Assembly: GCA_020352495.1 (NCBI GenBank)
Contig: CP070677.1
Location: 963,983 to 996,271 of the forward strand
Direction: 5' to 3'
Length of the DNA: 32,289 bases
From: Candidatus Latescibacterota bacterium
Lineage (GTDB): Bacteria; Krumholzibacteriota; Krumholzibacteriia; WVZY01
This document shows, piece by piece, positions 24,041 through 32,289 of this stretch. Every line of letters starts with the position of its first letter. Position 1 is the first letter of the stretch. The notes beneath the pieces were generated by a model. That model ran no database searches. It worked only from the letters and a program-made list of their open reading frames with translations, and had not been told where the DNA came from. A program made the position numbers and the translations under genes.

Positions 24041-26008
24041 CTATCTCAATAGCACGGCTTTCCGGTTGAGAGATTTGTTGCCCACCTCGAGACGGTAGAA
24101 ATAAATCCCGCTCGCCACTCGGTTCCCGTTCATATCCCGACCGTCCCACACCTCTGTATGTTCGCCCGCAATGAGTGGGCGACTGACAAGCGTCTGAACG
24201 AGTTTGCCGGAGACATCATATACCGAAAGGGCTACCCAAGCATCCTTGTCGAGATTGAACCCGATTTCCGTGCTTCGATTGAATGGATTTGGAAGGTTTT
24301 GGTAGAGCGCTAACGCCAACGGTGGTACCGAAATCGTCGTCTCAAAGGACGTCGCCACCTCGCCGGACTCCAGAACGATTACCCGATAGCTGTATGTCCT
24401 TCCCCGATGCACCGAGCGGTCGCAAAACGAAAATGCGTTTCGCACTTGTGTTATATCTGGTTCCGGCATTCCCCGGTACGCTCCAGCTGAACCTTCCCTG
24501 CGGTAAACGTCAAAGGTCAGATCGGAGCCAGCATCCAGCAGCAACCATGTCACTTCGACATGATCCTCCACCCAGCGCGATGCATAACTCTGCAGAAAGA
24601 CTGGGACGGTTGGTAAGATCGTTCGTATGAGTTGAGCCGATGTCGTGTAGGTCGTGCCGGCAAAACCTGTATTTGCGGTGGCCGTGATCGTGTCCGTCCC
24701 CATGGCGGCAACCGTATAACACCATTCAACGGCACCCAGCTCATCAACAATACCGGAACCCTCACCCGGGTTAGCACCGGACACCTCGAAGGAAACATCG
24801 GTCCCCTCGATGGGAGGAACCATGTTAAACGAAGCGCACACGACGGTCCCAGTATCGACTCTCATAGTGTCGCGGCTCACCGGCCAGGCATCATCGTACA
24901 ACTGCGGTGCCCCTGCTCCAATTCGTACATCGCACGCGTTGCCATCGGGCAGGCACGGCGATCCGGGCAACAGATCGAAATCTCCGTTTGCACGGTCAAC
25001 AAAGAGCGGATCGAGAGAAATATTGCCGGAAGAATCGGTAGCACAGAAAGCATGGGGGGTATTGTTGTAAAAGTCATTGCATGTAAGCGTTGCGGTGCCA
25101 CCATCCGAACACTCGATCATGATTCCGGTAGTGCCATTATAGGCAAAAATCGAGTTTTCGATTTGTACGACCCCGCCCACTATCCAAAGCACATTTGCGT
25201 AGCTGCCGTCCTCGTTGTCGACGAAGGTGCAGTTACGTATGGTGTGGTCACCGTGGGCGAGTCGGAGTGCCATAGCCTTACGCCACGTCCAGTTACGATA
25301 GAACACATTGTTGCTAAACAAAAGGCTCCCACCATGAGACGCGACGGCGCCGCCATCCTGCGTCTCGGGCCACTGCCAACAACAGTCGCCCGCATAATTG
25401 GAGTAGAAATAGTTGGAGACAATCTCGGCATTCGAGTGAATGCTGTAGATCGCCCCACCCACATTCCCGCGGCTACGGTTGCCACTAAATCGGTTGCAGG
25501 CGATAAGCGGTGCTCCACCAGTGATGTAAATCGCACCGCCGATACCGTAGACGCAATCGTCCTCGCCGGGATTGTCGCAACGGGCGCTGTTATCATCGAA
25601 TATGTTGCCAATGATTGACGGGCTGCTGCCGTTGATATACACGCCACCACCGTTGCGGTTTCCAAGACCGTTTTTGATTGTAACCCCGGAGAGGACGGTC
25701 TCTCGCCCCTCGCCATCAATGAAGAAAAACGCCTTGGTAATGTTCTCACAGTCGATTGTCGTCGCCTCTGGGCCCTCGACAGACGTCAATACGACCTGTT
25801 TACCCAAAAACCTCACGTAGCGGTTACCATCCCCCGTATACGTGCCGGCGGCGAGCAAGATCGTATCCCCATCGGCCGCGCTGGTGACAGCGTCTTGAAT
25901 CGTGAGGGGACCGGAAGGATCGAGGTGCCATGTGGTGGAGGATGCTGGGGTCGCGAACACGAGGGAGACGACAAGAAGGAGGACTGACGTTGAAATCCGA
26001 AAATTCAT
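24041..26008 (-). CDS. Secreted right-handed parallel beta-helix protein with FlgD-Ig-like sorting tail
   Basis: The product has 655 residues. The ATG at 26008 follows GGGAG at a rather wide spacing. The signal peptide is MNFRISTSVLLLVVSLVFATPASS. Residues about 25-350 are a beta-helix: LTIQDAVTSAADGDTILLAA near the start, then GVTIKNGLGNRNGGGVYING, IGGAIYITGGAPLIACNRFS, VGGAIYSIHSNAEIVSNYFY, TIRNCTFVDNE and IENSIFAYN. These recur like those of 'polymorphic outer membrane' and DUF1565-type proteins that often bind or cut polysaccharides. No catalytic residues can be assigned. Then follow an Ig-like domain (about 375-450), an FN3-like domain (460-560) and the sorting tail (LPNPFNRSTEI ... VWDGRDMNGN ... 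ASGIYFYRLEVGN ... RKAVLLR). Paired Cys occur in the helix part (DCCWQW, CDNPGEDDC). Confidence 0.87.
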   Translation of the reverse strand: MNFRISTSVLLLVVSLVFATPASSTTWHLDPSGPLTIQDAVTSAADGDTILLAAGTYTGDGNRYVRFLGKQVVLTSVEGPEATTIDCENITKAFFFIDGEGRETVLSGVTIKNGLGNRNGGGVYINGSSPSIIGNIFDDNSARCDNPGEDDCVYGIGGAIYITGGAPLIACNRFSGNRSRGNVGGAIYSIHSNAEIVSNYFYSNYAGDCCWQWPETQDGGAVASHGGSLLFSNNVFYRNWTWRKAMALRLAHGDHTIRNCTFVDNEDGSYANVLWIVGGVVQIENSIFAYNGTTGIMIECSDGGTATLTCNDFYNNTPHAFCATDSSGNISLDPLFVDRANGDFDLLPGSPCLPDGNACDVRIGAGAPQLYDDAWPVSRDTMRVDTGTVVCASFNMVPPIEGTDVSFEVSGANPGEGSGIVDELGAVEWCYTVAAMGTDTITATANTGFAGTTYTTSAQLIRTILPTVPVFLQSYASRWVEDHVEVTWLLLDAGSDLTFDVYRREGSAGAYRGMPEPDITQVRNAFSFCDRSVHRGRTYSYRVIVLESGEVATSFETTISVPPLALALYQNLPNPFNRSTEIGFNLDKDAWVALSVYDVSGKLVQTLVSRPLIAGEHTEVWDGRDMNGNRVASGIYFYRLEVGNKSLNRKAVLLR

Positions 26009-26402
26009 AGTGATCAGCTCCCGTCTAGTTTCAGAAGATTCTCGTGCCTTCCGAAAAGACCGTCCGCTTTATCACGTTTGAAACCGTAACATTAATAGTA
26101 TATCACAGGTTGTATGATCATCACAGTGCCAAGACCAATCTGTTACGGGTAATGGGAGGTGATATGAGCTGTGATCTGAGGATCCCGAGGGGTGTTGCCT
26201 GGTACCGTAAATCATAGTCATGCATGGCGCCCTCGAGCGGCATCGGACCGCTGATCCACGCCTGGGAATTCGCGGGTAGCTGATCGAATACCAATAAGTT
26301 CGCAGTGAAGGCTGGTGGACGCGGTGTCAACCGTGCTAAGATCTGTTGCACCAACACCGAGGGTAAAACAACCGACTCTGACGCGTCGACTTACCAGTAT
26401 CA
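26009..26402. other. Divergent intergenic region, nothing definite
   Basis: The 394 bases between the beta-helix gene and the mscS-like gene. A TATACT at 26102-26097 on the minus strand is a possible -10 for the beta-helix gene, but the -35 position is poor. A 78-codon minus-strand frame (26121-26357) has a YDLRYQATP segment slightly like an FN3 strand, but no ribosome site and no clear domain. Confidence 0.45.
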
Positions 26403-27470
26403 ATGGATCGACTCATCGACAGATTGCCACCGTTTATGTCCGACCGCTATGTTATTGCGGTGCTGATTGTTGTCGCGGCTTTTATCGCGGCGACTATTGT
26501 CGACCTCATCGTGTCCCGCATCTTCTTGACGCTGACCCGGCGAACCTCCACGACGTACGATGATCGACTCGTCGACATTATGCACCACCCGGTGCGGACA
26601 ACGGTGTTGCTCTTTGGCTTGGGGATCGCTACGCAATACCTCCCATTGCCCGAATACCTCCCAGTCATCGTGATCAATGTGCTCAAGACAATTGGGATTC
26701 TGGTGTGGTGTATCTTCGCGATTCGCTTTGTCGGGCTTACGCTCACCAACATGACAAGGGCAGACCGGTTTACATTTGTCGAACCCCGGACCAAGCCCCT
26801 GTTCGACAACATCGCCCGTATCATCATCGTCGCGATCGCGATTTATTTTGTGTTTCTGTTCTGGGGGGTTGAGGTAACCGCGTGGCTCGCCTCTGCGGGT
26901 GTGATCGGAATCGCGGTGGGGTTTGCCGCCAAAGACACATTGGCAAATCTCTTCTCCGGAATATTTATCCTCGCGGATGCGCCGTACAAGATGGGGGACT
27001 TCATCAACCTGGACACCGGCGAACGTGGTGAAGTCACGCACATCGGATTGCGGAGCACACGGATTCTAACCCGAGACGACGTCGAGGTGACGCTGCCAAA
27101 CGCCGTCATTGCCAATGCGAAGATAGTCAATGAAAGCGGCGGGCCCACACCAAAACACCGAGTACGGACAAACGTCGGTGTCGCCTACGGATCGGATGTC
27201 GACAAGGTGCGTGCCATCCTTCAAGATGTCGGCAAGCAGAACTCGAGGACATGCGATGATCCCGAGCCACGGGTCCGTTTTCGCCGATTCGGCGATTCGT
27301 CACTGGATTTTGACCTGCTGTGCTGGATCGACGACCCGGCGAGTCGTGGACTGGTGCTCGATGAGCTCAACACCGCGATCTACAAACGCTTTGCGGACGA
27401 AGGGGTCCAGATTCCTTTTCCACAACGCGACCTACACATCAAAGAGATGCCGCAACCGCGCGGTCAGTAA
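26403..27470 (+). CDS. Small-conductance mechanosensitive channel (MscS family)
   Basis: The product has 355 residues. There are four hydrophobic segments before the pore: about 16-38 (VIAVLIVVAAFIAATIVDLI), 66-80, 87-112 and 139-155. The pore helix TM3 is GVIGIAVGFAAKDTLANLF followed by SGIFILADAPYKMGDFI, the signature of MscS with its Gly/Ala packing. The soluble beta domain follows (GEVTHIGLRSTRILTRDDVE, LPNAVIANAKIVNES) and the alpha-beta cap runs to the end (PFPQRDLHIKE, a typical MscS closing motif). It releases solutes under hypo-osmotic stress. There is no clear ribosome site before ATG 26403; an internal ATG at 26436 is an alternative. Confidence 0.9.
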   Translation: MDRLIDRLPPFMSDRYVIAVLIVVAAFIAATIVDLIVSRIFLTLTRRTSTTYDDRLVDIMHHPVRTTVLLFGLGIATQYLPLPEYLPVIVINVLKTIGILVWCIFAIRFVGLTLTNMTRADRFTFVEPRTKPLFDNIARIIIVAIAIYFVFLFWGVEVTAWLASAGVIGIAVGFAAKDTLANLFSGIFILADAPYKMGDFINLDTGERGEVTHIGLRSTRILTRDDVEVTLPNAVIANAKIVNESGGPTPKHRVRTNVGVAYGSDVDKVRAILQDVGKQNSRTCDDPEPRVRFRRFGDSSLDFDLLCWIDDPASRGLVLDELNTAIYKRFADEGVQIPFPQRDLHIKEMPQPRGQ

Positions 27471-27509
27471 CCTTGCCATTTCCATTATGGCCATAAAATC
27501 TGTTGAGAT

Positions 27510-27538
27510 TTGACAACACTCCAGCTATTCTCTTTTAA
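27510..27538 (+). promoter_or_regulatory. Putative promoter of icd
   Basis: A perfect TTGACA (27510-27515) is followed after 17 bases by TTTTAA, a weak -10 (three of six). It lies about 115 bases before the ATG at 27659. Confidence 0.35.
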
Positions 27539-27658
27539 CGTATTTGGGCACACCTCTCACGGACTACGAGAGTATCTTGCCGGTAAAGGAATAGGCCACA
27601 AACAGGCCGGCCTTACCCACAATTCATTTAGATGACTTCACGAGAAGAAGGATAGAAA

Positions 27659-29887
27659 ATGGCAACATCAAAGATCATTTGGACACATACGGACGAAGCA
27701 CCGGCATTGGCGACAAAAGCGTGGCTCCCCATCCTGAAAGCCTTTCTCAAGGGTTCCGGGATCGAGATCGAGACAGCGGACATTTCACTGGTCGGCAGGG
27801 TCATCGCCAACTTTCCGGACAAGCTCAAAAATGAACAAAAAATTCCTGACTTCCTCTCGCAGCTCGGCGAGCTGGCACAGACGCCGGAAGCCAATATCAT
27901 CAAGCTGCCCAACATCAGCGCGTCCATCCCCCAACTCCAAGCCGCCATCAAAGAACTCAGAGAAAAGGGATACGACATCCCGGAATACCCCGAGGAACCC
28001 CGGGATGAGGCCGAGAAAGCCCTTCAGCAGAGGTTTTCCGTTGTTCTCGGTTCGGCGGTCAATCCCGTGTTACGTGAAGGCAACTCCGACCGTCGGCCGG
28101 CGGCCTCCGTCAAGAAATTCGCCCAGAAACATCCTCACAAGATGATGAAGCCGTGGCCCGACTCGGGATCCAAATGCCGCGTCGGCCACATGAAGGGGGG
28201 AGATTTCTACGGGAGCGAAAAGTCCACCACGATGAAAAAAGCCTGTGAGGTCAAGATTGAATTTGCCGATCACACAGGTAAAACCAAGGTGCTCAAAGAG
28301 AAGTTATCTCTTCTTGAAGGCGAAGTCATCGATGCGGCGGTGATGAACGTCTCCGCCCTGCGGAAATTCTTTGCAGAACAAATCGAGGCAGCCAAGAAAG
28401 ACGGCGTCTTGTTTTCTTTGCACCTCAAGGCGACCATGATGAAGGTGTCCGACCCCATTATGTTTGGTCATTGTGTTTCCGTATTTTACAGGGACGCCCT
28501 CGAGAAGCACGCCGACACGCTCAATGAGATCGGAGCAAATGTCAACAACGGTCTGGCCGATGTTCTCGAAAAATTGAATAGACTCCCTGCCGATAAGAAG
28601 GCGGAGATTGAAGCCGATATCGCTGCGGTGTACGAGACCCGTCCCGACCTGGCCATGGTGGACTCGAGAAAGGAGATCACAAATCTGCACGTACCCAACA
28701 ACGTCATCATCGACGCCTCCATGCCCAATGTCGTCCGCGACGGCGGCAAAATGTGGAACAAAGACGATGAGCTTCAGGAGTGTATCGCCGTAGTGCCCGA
28801 TCGTAGCTACGCGACGATGTACCAGGAGATCATAGAGGACTGCAAAAAGCACGGGCAGTTTGATCCGGCCACGATGGGCAACGTATCCAACGTCGGCCTG
28901 ATGGCCAAAAAAGCGGAAGAGTATGGCTCCCATGACAAGACCTTTGTCGCACCTGATGACGGAACAATCCGTGTCGTGGATGATACGGGAGCTGTGCTCC
29001 TCGAGCAGACCGTGGAACCCGGTGATATCTTCCGGATGTGCCAGACCAAAGATGTCGCGATCCGGGATTGGGTTAAGCTGACAGTGAGGCGAGCTCGAGC
29101 CAGCGGGTCGCCGGCGGTCTTCTGGTTGGATGAAAATCGAGGACACGACGCGGAAATCTTGAAGAAGGTAAATACTTATCTGCCCGAGCAGGACACGTCC
29201 GGACTCGACATCCAAATAATGAAGCCACAGGATGCCATGAAGTTCAGCCTGGAGAGAGTTCGAAGGGGTGAAAACACCATCGCGGCGACGGGCAACGTGC
29301 TCAGAGACTATCTCACCGACCTCTTCCCTATTCTCGAACTGGGCACCAGCGCCAGGATGCTCTCCATCGTACCGCTGCTGAAGGGCGGCGGCCTGTTCGA
29401 AACCGGGGCCGGCGGTTCGGCTCCCAAACATGTCCAGCAGATGCTAAAGGAAGGTCACCTAAGATGGGATTCTCTAGGCGAGTACTGCGCGTTGGTCCCG
29501 TCCCTGGAACTAATTGCTGAACAAACCGGCAATGAAACGGCCGCCATCTTCGCGGAGACGCTCGACCAGGCAGTAGCCAAGTACTTGGAAAACGGCAGGC
29601 TGCCCTCCCGCAAGGTAAACGAGATCGACAATCGGGGCAGCACGTTCTACCTGACCCTGTACTGGGCACAGGCACTGGCGGCACAGGACAAAAATCCGTC
29701 ACTAAAATCGCGTTTTACCGAGATTGCCGAGGAACTGGGGGCGAATGAGGCCAAGATCGCCGACGAACTGCTGGCCGCCCAGGGCGCGTCCGTTGATGTC
29801 GGCGGGTATTACCTCCCCGACCCGGTCCAGGCGGAGAAGGTGATGCGTCCGAGTGCATCGTTCAACGCCATCATTGACGCGATCTAA
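27659..29887 (+). CDS. icd: Isocitrate dehydrogenase, NADP-dependent, monomeric type
   Basis: The product has 742 residues, the full length of monomeric IDH (about 740). It oxidises isocitrate to 2-oxoglutarate with NADP in the TCA cycle. The ATG has GAAGGA six bases upstream. Family blocks are all present: [15 protein letters not shown] at the N-terminus, [38 protein letters not shown] (isocitrate-binding region), [85 protein letters not shown] and [19 protein letters not shown]. Nothing is truncated or missing. It stands alone with its own putative promoter and converges on a GNAT gene. The identification is secure. Confidence 0.97.
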   Translation: MATSKIIWTHTDEAPALATKAWLPILKAFLKGSGIEIETADISLVGRVIANFPDKLKNEQKIPDFLSQLGELAQTPEANIIKLPNISASIPQLQAAIKELREKGYDIPEYPEEPRDEAEKALQQRFSVVLGSAVNPVLREGNSDRRPAASVKKFAQKHPHKMMKPWPDSGSKCRVGHMKGGDFYGSEKSTTMKKACEVKIEFADHTGKTKVLKEKLSLLEGEVIDAAVMNVSALRKFFAEQIEAAKKDGVLFSLHLKATMMKVSDPIMFGHCVSVFYRDALEKHADTLNEIGANVNNGLADVLEKLNRLPADKKAEIEADIAAVYETRPDLAMVDSRKEITNLHVPNNVIIDASMPNVVRDGGKMWNKDDELQECIAVVPDRSYATMYQEIIEDCKKHGQFDPATMGNVSNVGLMAKKAEEYGSHDKTFVAPDDGTIRVVDDTGAVLLEQTVEPGDIFRMCQTKDVAIRDWVKLTVRRARASGSPAVFWLDENRGHDAEILKKVNTYLPEQDTSGLDIQIMKPQDAMKFSLERVRRGENTIAATGNVLRDYLTDLFPILELGTSARMLSIVPLLKGGGLFETGAGGSAPKHVQQMLKEGHLRWDSLGEYCALVPSLELIAEQTGNETAAIFAETLDQAVAKYLENGRLPSRKVNEIDNRGSTFYLTLYWAQALAAQDKNPSLKSRFTEIAEELGANEAKIADELLAAQGASVDVGGYYLPDPVQAEKVMRPSASFNAIIDAI

Positions 29888-30024
29888 ACCGTTGTCGTTT
29901 CTTAAAAATCCACCCGCACATCGAGAGAATCATCGGGGCAATCCAGCACGATTGTCTCGAACGGTGGTGATGCGCCGGCCACGTCCAGGCCGTCGTTAGT
30001 CATTTGGATTTGGAAGCGTTGGGG

Positions 30025-30966
30025 TCAGCGCCAGTCGTCTATTATATATACGTCATTCAGATTGTAGGCAGGCTTGTACGGCTTGTGCATCGCGACCCCG
30101 ACCGACTCGGTATAGAATCCATGGGCAATCATGGCGCGGCAGGCTTCGTTGCGTGCGGTGTTGACGCCGGCGACCAGCTGCGAAGCGCCTCTTGCTGCGG
30201 CGAGTACCTCGCAGGTTTTGATGAGACGTTCGAACTGCTTGCCCGAATCTGGCTCCCTCCTCACGGCGCCGAACTTGATATAACATCTGCCGCTGCCCGC
30301 TTCCGTTCCTGGACCCCAGTGACAGACGGCAAACCCGATTAACGTTTCGTCATCGTAGAGGAGCACGGTATCGCCAAGACCGTCTCTCTCGACCGCACGA
30401 ATCTCCCGCCCTAGATCCAGCCCTTCGTAGAGGGAATCCGTAACTTGTCGGCACGCCTTGAGCGTTCCGGTTTTCTCATCGGCCGAGAGTTCCGAGAACA
30501 GCTCTGCGTCCCGTTCCGGCTTGGTTTCGTGGATCGGCTTGGACATGACCTCGATGAGGCACCGCGGCCAGAAACCGAATTTTCTAAACAAGCTGACGTG
30601 CTTCGCACTGTGAACAACGGTATGCAACCCTGCGTGAGTGGGTTTCCAACGCTTGAGCAACTCCATCGTCGGTTCGAGCAGGCGCGTGCCAACGGCTTTG
30701 TCCCAAACGTTGGGATGCACAGTCAGCGGGCCGACGAGCGCCACGCTACCCCAGTTGGTCGCAAAGATCGATCCCACTGGTTTTCCGTCGGCGTCCGCGA
30801 CGAACGCTGCCTTTGGATCGGCCAACCAACGCGTGCGGACATAGTCGGTGTCGCCGCCAAATTTAATTGGCACGGGTAGACCGGCCAACGTGCCAAACGC
30901 CAGACGGAAGACCTTGTCGGCGGCCGGGAGATCGTCTTCTTTGAGTGGGCGTATCGTGACCTTCAT
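30025..30966 (-). CDS. Tandem GNAT-family N-acetyltransferase
   Basis: The product has 313 residues. The ATG at 30966 follows GAGGG. The N-terminal GNAT half (MKVTIRPLKEDDLPAADKVF, AFVADADGKPVGSIFATNWG, LVGPLTVHPNVWDKAVGTRL, HSAKHVSLFRKFGFWPR) carries the acetyl-CoA loop around WDKAVGTRLL. The C-terminal half (TVLLYDDETLIGFAVCHWGP, YIKFGAVRREPDSGKQFERL, GVNTARNEACRAMIAHGFYT) looks like a second, degenerate GNAT domain. Two-domain GNATs of about 300 residues are common; their substrates are mostly unknown. No neighbour hints at the substrate. Confidence 0.87.
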   Translation of the reverse strand: MKVTIRPLKEDDLPAADKVFRLAFGTLAGLPVPIKFGGDTDYVRTRWLADPKAAFVADADGKPVGSIFATNWGSVALVGPLTVHPNVWDKAVGTRLLEPTMELLKRWKPTHAGLHTVVHSAKHVSLFRKFGFWPRCLIEVMSKPIHETKPERDAELFSELSADEKTGTLKACRQVTDSLYEGLDLGREIRAVERDGLGDTVLLYDDETLIGFAVCHWGPGTEAGSGRCYIKFGAVRREPDSGKQFERLIKTCEVLAAARGASQLVAGVNTARNEACRAMIAHGFYTESVGVAMHKPYKPAYNLNDVYIIDDWR

Positions 30967-31298
30967 CGCAACCCTCGCTTTCGGGAACCTGACCCAATCG
31001 ACCCACCTAAGTATACCTCAACTGTTAATCCTGTCCAACCCGAGACCATCCTCGCTACTTACCCCGTCCACTGAGGTACGGCGAGGGCCCTAAGTGCTTG
31101 TTTAAAATGGTGATCGATAGACAGAGCGAAGCTCTTCACAGAGGAGATCCGGAAGGAGGTCGTTTGAATCGTTTTTACACGTCTCTTGACGGAAGCTCGC
31201 CGGAGCGGAACTGTAACAAAACTGTGTGATGGTGTTTCGGGCGGAAACGGTGGATTACTTGTTCGTCGTCAAGCAAATGAGACTTTTTTCACCAAAAA
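30967..31298. other. Gap between GNAT gene and insertion sequence
   Basis: Part of it probably belongs to the insertion sequence (see 31260-31293). A strong AAGGAGGT (31153-31160) is followed by a TTG and a 21-codon frame that ends at a TGA; I cannot assign this frame. Otherwise nothing recognisable. Confidence 0.45.
31260..31293. repeat. Candidate terminal inverted repeat of the insertion sequence
   Basis: Plus-strand sequence beginning TGTTCGTCGTCAAG and running through AAATGAGACTTTTTTC lies just outside the transposase stop at 31299. It begins with TG and has the AATGAGAC-TTTTTC character seen at ends of related elements. The other end lies outside the window, so this cannot be confirmed here. 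Confidence 0.3.
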
Positions 31299-32285
31299 CT
31301 AGTAGACACTCTCCCTCAGTTCTGCCGGTCTAATTGGCTGCTCCTTCCTCACCGTCATCCCGAGATTGTATCGCCTTCGGCGCTCCAGCGTTTGCAGCTT
31401 CAAGAGCTCTCGGGCCGTGAGGATCTCACGATCACAGCCATGGTAGACATCCGCCGGCGTGACGTCCTCAAGCGACTCGTGGTACCGCTCGTTGTTGTAC
31501 CACTGGACAAATCGTTCGATCTCCCGCTCCAACTCCCACGGGGCATAGTAGTTCTGCAAGGTCACCAGGTTCTTCAACGTCCGGTGATACCGTTCGATCT
31601 TCCCTTGGGTCTGCGGATGGTACGGGCGGCCCCGTGTGTGCGATATGTCTTTCTCACAGAGATACGCCTGCAACTCCTTGGACACGTACGCCGAACCGTT
31701 GTCCGAAAGCAGTCGCGGTCGGTGACGAACCCGCACCTCGGTCACACCGGTCTTCTCCACCGCCCGATCGAGAGTCGCCTTCACGTCCCCGGCCGACATC
31801 GTCGTTGAGAGCCGCCAGGCAATGATGTAGCGGCTGTAGTCGTCGAGGATGGTGGAGAGAAAGTACCATCCCCAGCCGGTCACTTTAAGCCACGTGAAAT
31901 CCGTCTGCCATAGCTCATGAACCCGTCGCGTCTTGTGCCGGAACTCATCGGCCGCCGAGATCACGATGTAAGCAGGGCTTGTCACCAGATCATAGGCTTT
32001 CAAGATCCGATAGACGCTGCTCTCACTGATAAACCAACCATCGGTGTCCGTGATGTGCCAGGCCAGCTCCCGTGGGGAGAGCTCTGGCTTCTCGATGGCC
32101 ACCTCCACCACCCGCTCTCGCTCTTCCTCAGGGATCCGGTTCCAAAGACGACGCTGCTGTGGAGGCTTGGGCAAAAGCCCCTTGTAACCCTCTTTCGCGT
32201 ATGCTCGGTACCACCGGTAGAACGAACTCCGGGGAACATCGATTTCCCAAAGCGCCCTTTTTACGCTAAGCGCTGAGTCCTCCAC
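31299..32285 (-). mobile_element. IS3/IS481-type transposase (DDE integrase core), 5' end beyond the window
   Basis: The visible product has 328 residues; the frame continues to the right edge (codon CTC before the GTG at 32285), so its true start is unseen. An N-terminal helix-turn-helix part (VKRALWEIDVPRSSFYRWYR ... SVYRILKAYDLV) precedes the rve core. The catalytic residues are Asp in WQTDFTWLKV, Asp in LLSDNGSAYV and Glu in HPQTQGKIERYHR. The last two are separated by 35 residues (DD35E). The C-terminus (FVQWYNNERYHESLEDVTPA) is typical of the family. The call is firm as a transposase; the subgroup is less sure. Confidence 0.9.
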
Positions 32286-32289
32286 GAGC

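Noticed and set aside
24632..25618. A 328-codon plus-strand frame within the beta-helix gene
   Set aside because: Antisense shadow of a protein with clear signal peptide, helix repeats and tail; the frame itself has no family features.
26080..26140. TGTGAT and ATCACA words near 26105-26128 as a CRP-type operator
   Set aside because: The two half-sites are not at the spacing needed for a CRP dimer and the right half does not match.
26121..26357. A 78-codon minus-strand frame with YDLRYQATP, slightly like the FN3 signature of the lipoprotein at 11884-12981
   Set aside because: Only one short strand resembles FN3, there is no ribosome site or signal peptide, and the rest has no match.
28304..29431. 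A 375-codon open frame on the minus strand within icd
   Set aside because: It is antisense to a complete, textbook isocitrate dehydrogenase gene, has no ribosome site or recognisable domain, and follows from codon bias of icd.
29902..30003. A 33-codon minus-strand frame directly after the tandem GNAT gene and in the same frame
   Set aside because: It has an ATG and a stop but no ribosome site. It could be a relic of a longer C-terminus after a nonsense change, but the GNAT protein already has the expected length.

Overview
The window is about 32 kb of moderately GC-rich bacterial DNA, dense in genes for exported proteins. The cell looks like a diderm from an uncultured FCB-type lineage (the Eisenbacteria / Krumholzibacteria / Latescibacteria / Zixibacteria kind); this placement is inferred from protein style only. 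The clues are four large secreted proteins ending in the same roughly 90-residue FlgD-Ig / type-A-sorting-like tail (YPNPFNP ... WDGRD ... SGVYFYRL ... LLK), a PorV/PorQ-family outer-membrane protein, a DUF5916-type barrel protein and several lipoproteins. I found no rRNA, tRNA or CRISPR array.

Layout. 3-1622 (+): 3' part of a subtilisin-like S8 protease with dockerin-like calcium loops and a possible LecA-like C-terminal module. 1691-3994 (-): a CBM9/DUF5916 outer-membrane protein gene cut by one in-frame TAA. 4250-6871 (-): a tail-bearing protein with a duplicated Cys-rich module, followed by a clear terminator. 6872-7681: a long non-coding stretch with a possible promoter plus hairpin and a relic of a TolB-type propeller gene. 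7682-8080 (+): tandem ACT protein. 8188-9186 (-): fusion of a periplasmic domain with an outer-membrane barrel. 9401-10447 (+): PorV/PorQ-like protein. 15893 down to 10549 (-): three-gene run of a 14-repeat tail-bearing lipoprotein candidate, an FN3 lipoprotein and a four-repeat PKD-like lipoprotein. 17409 down to 16028 (-): small barrel protein and a lipoprotein. 17817-18443 (+): another lipoprotein. 18574-21618 (-): M6-type metalloprotease with three Cys-rich Ig-like modules and a tail. 22038-23975 (+): methyltransferase, RidA-family protein and GNAT-YoaP protein. 24041-26008 (-): parallel beta-helix protein with tail. 26403-27470 (+): MscS channel. 27659-29887 (+): monomeric NADP isocitrate dehydrogenase. 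30025-30966 (-): tandem GNAT. 31299 to the right edge (-): IS transposase.

How the genes fit together (inference). Much of the window is envelope or secretome: large proteases, beta-helix and propeller-like repeat proteins with a shared C-terminal tail, and a PorV-like protein that in Bacteroidetes belongs to the type IX secretion attachment complex. Housekeeping genes (icd, mscS, RidA, ACT, methyltransferase, acetyltransferases) lie between them, and mobile DNA is confined to the right edge. The strongest leads are the tail-plus-PorV set, the duplicated Cys-rich module of the 4250-6871 gene, the 14-unit repeat protein that combines a lipobox with a sorting tail, and the nonsense-interrupted DUF5916 gene. 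I did not find a clear-cut new defence or biosynthetic system.
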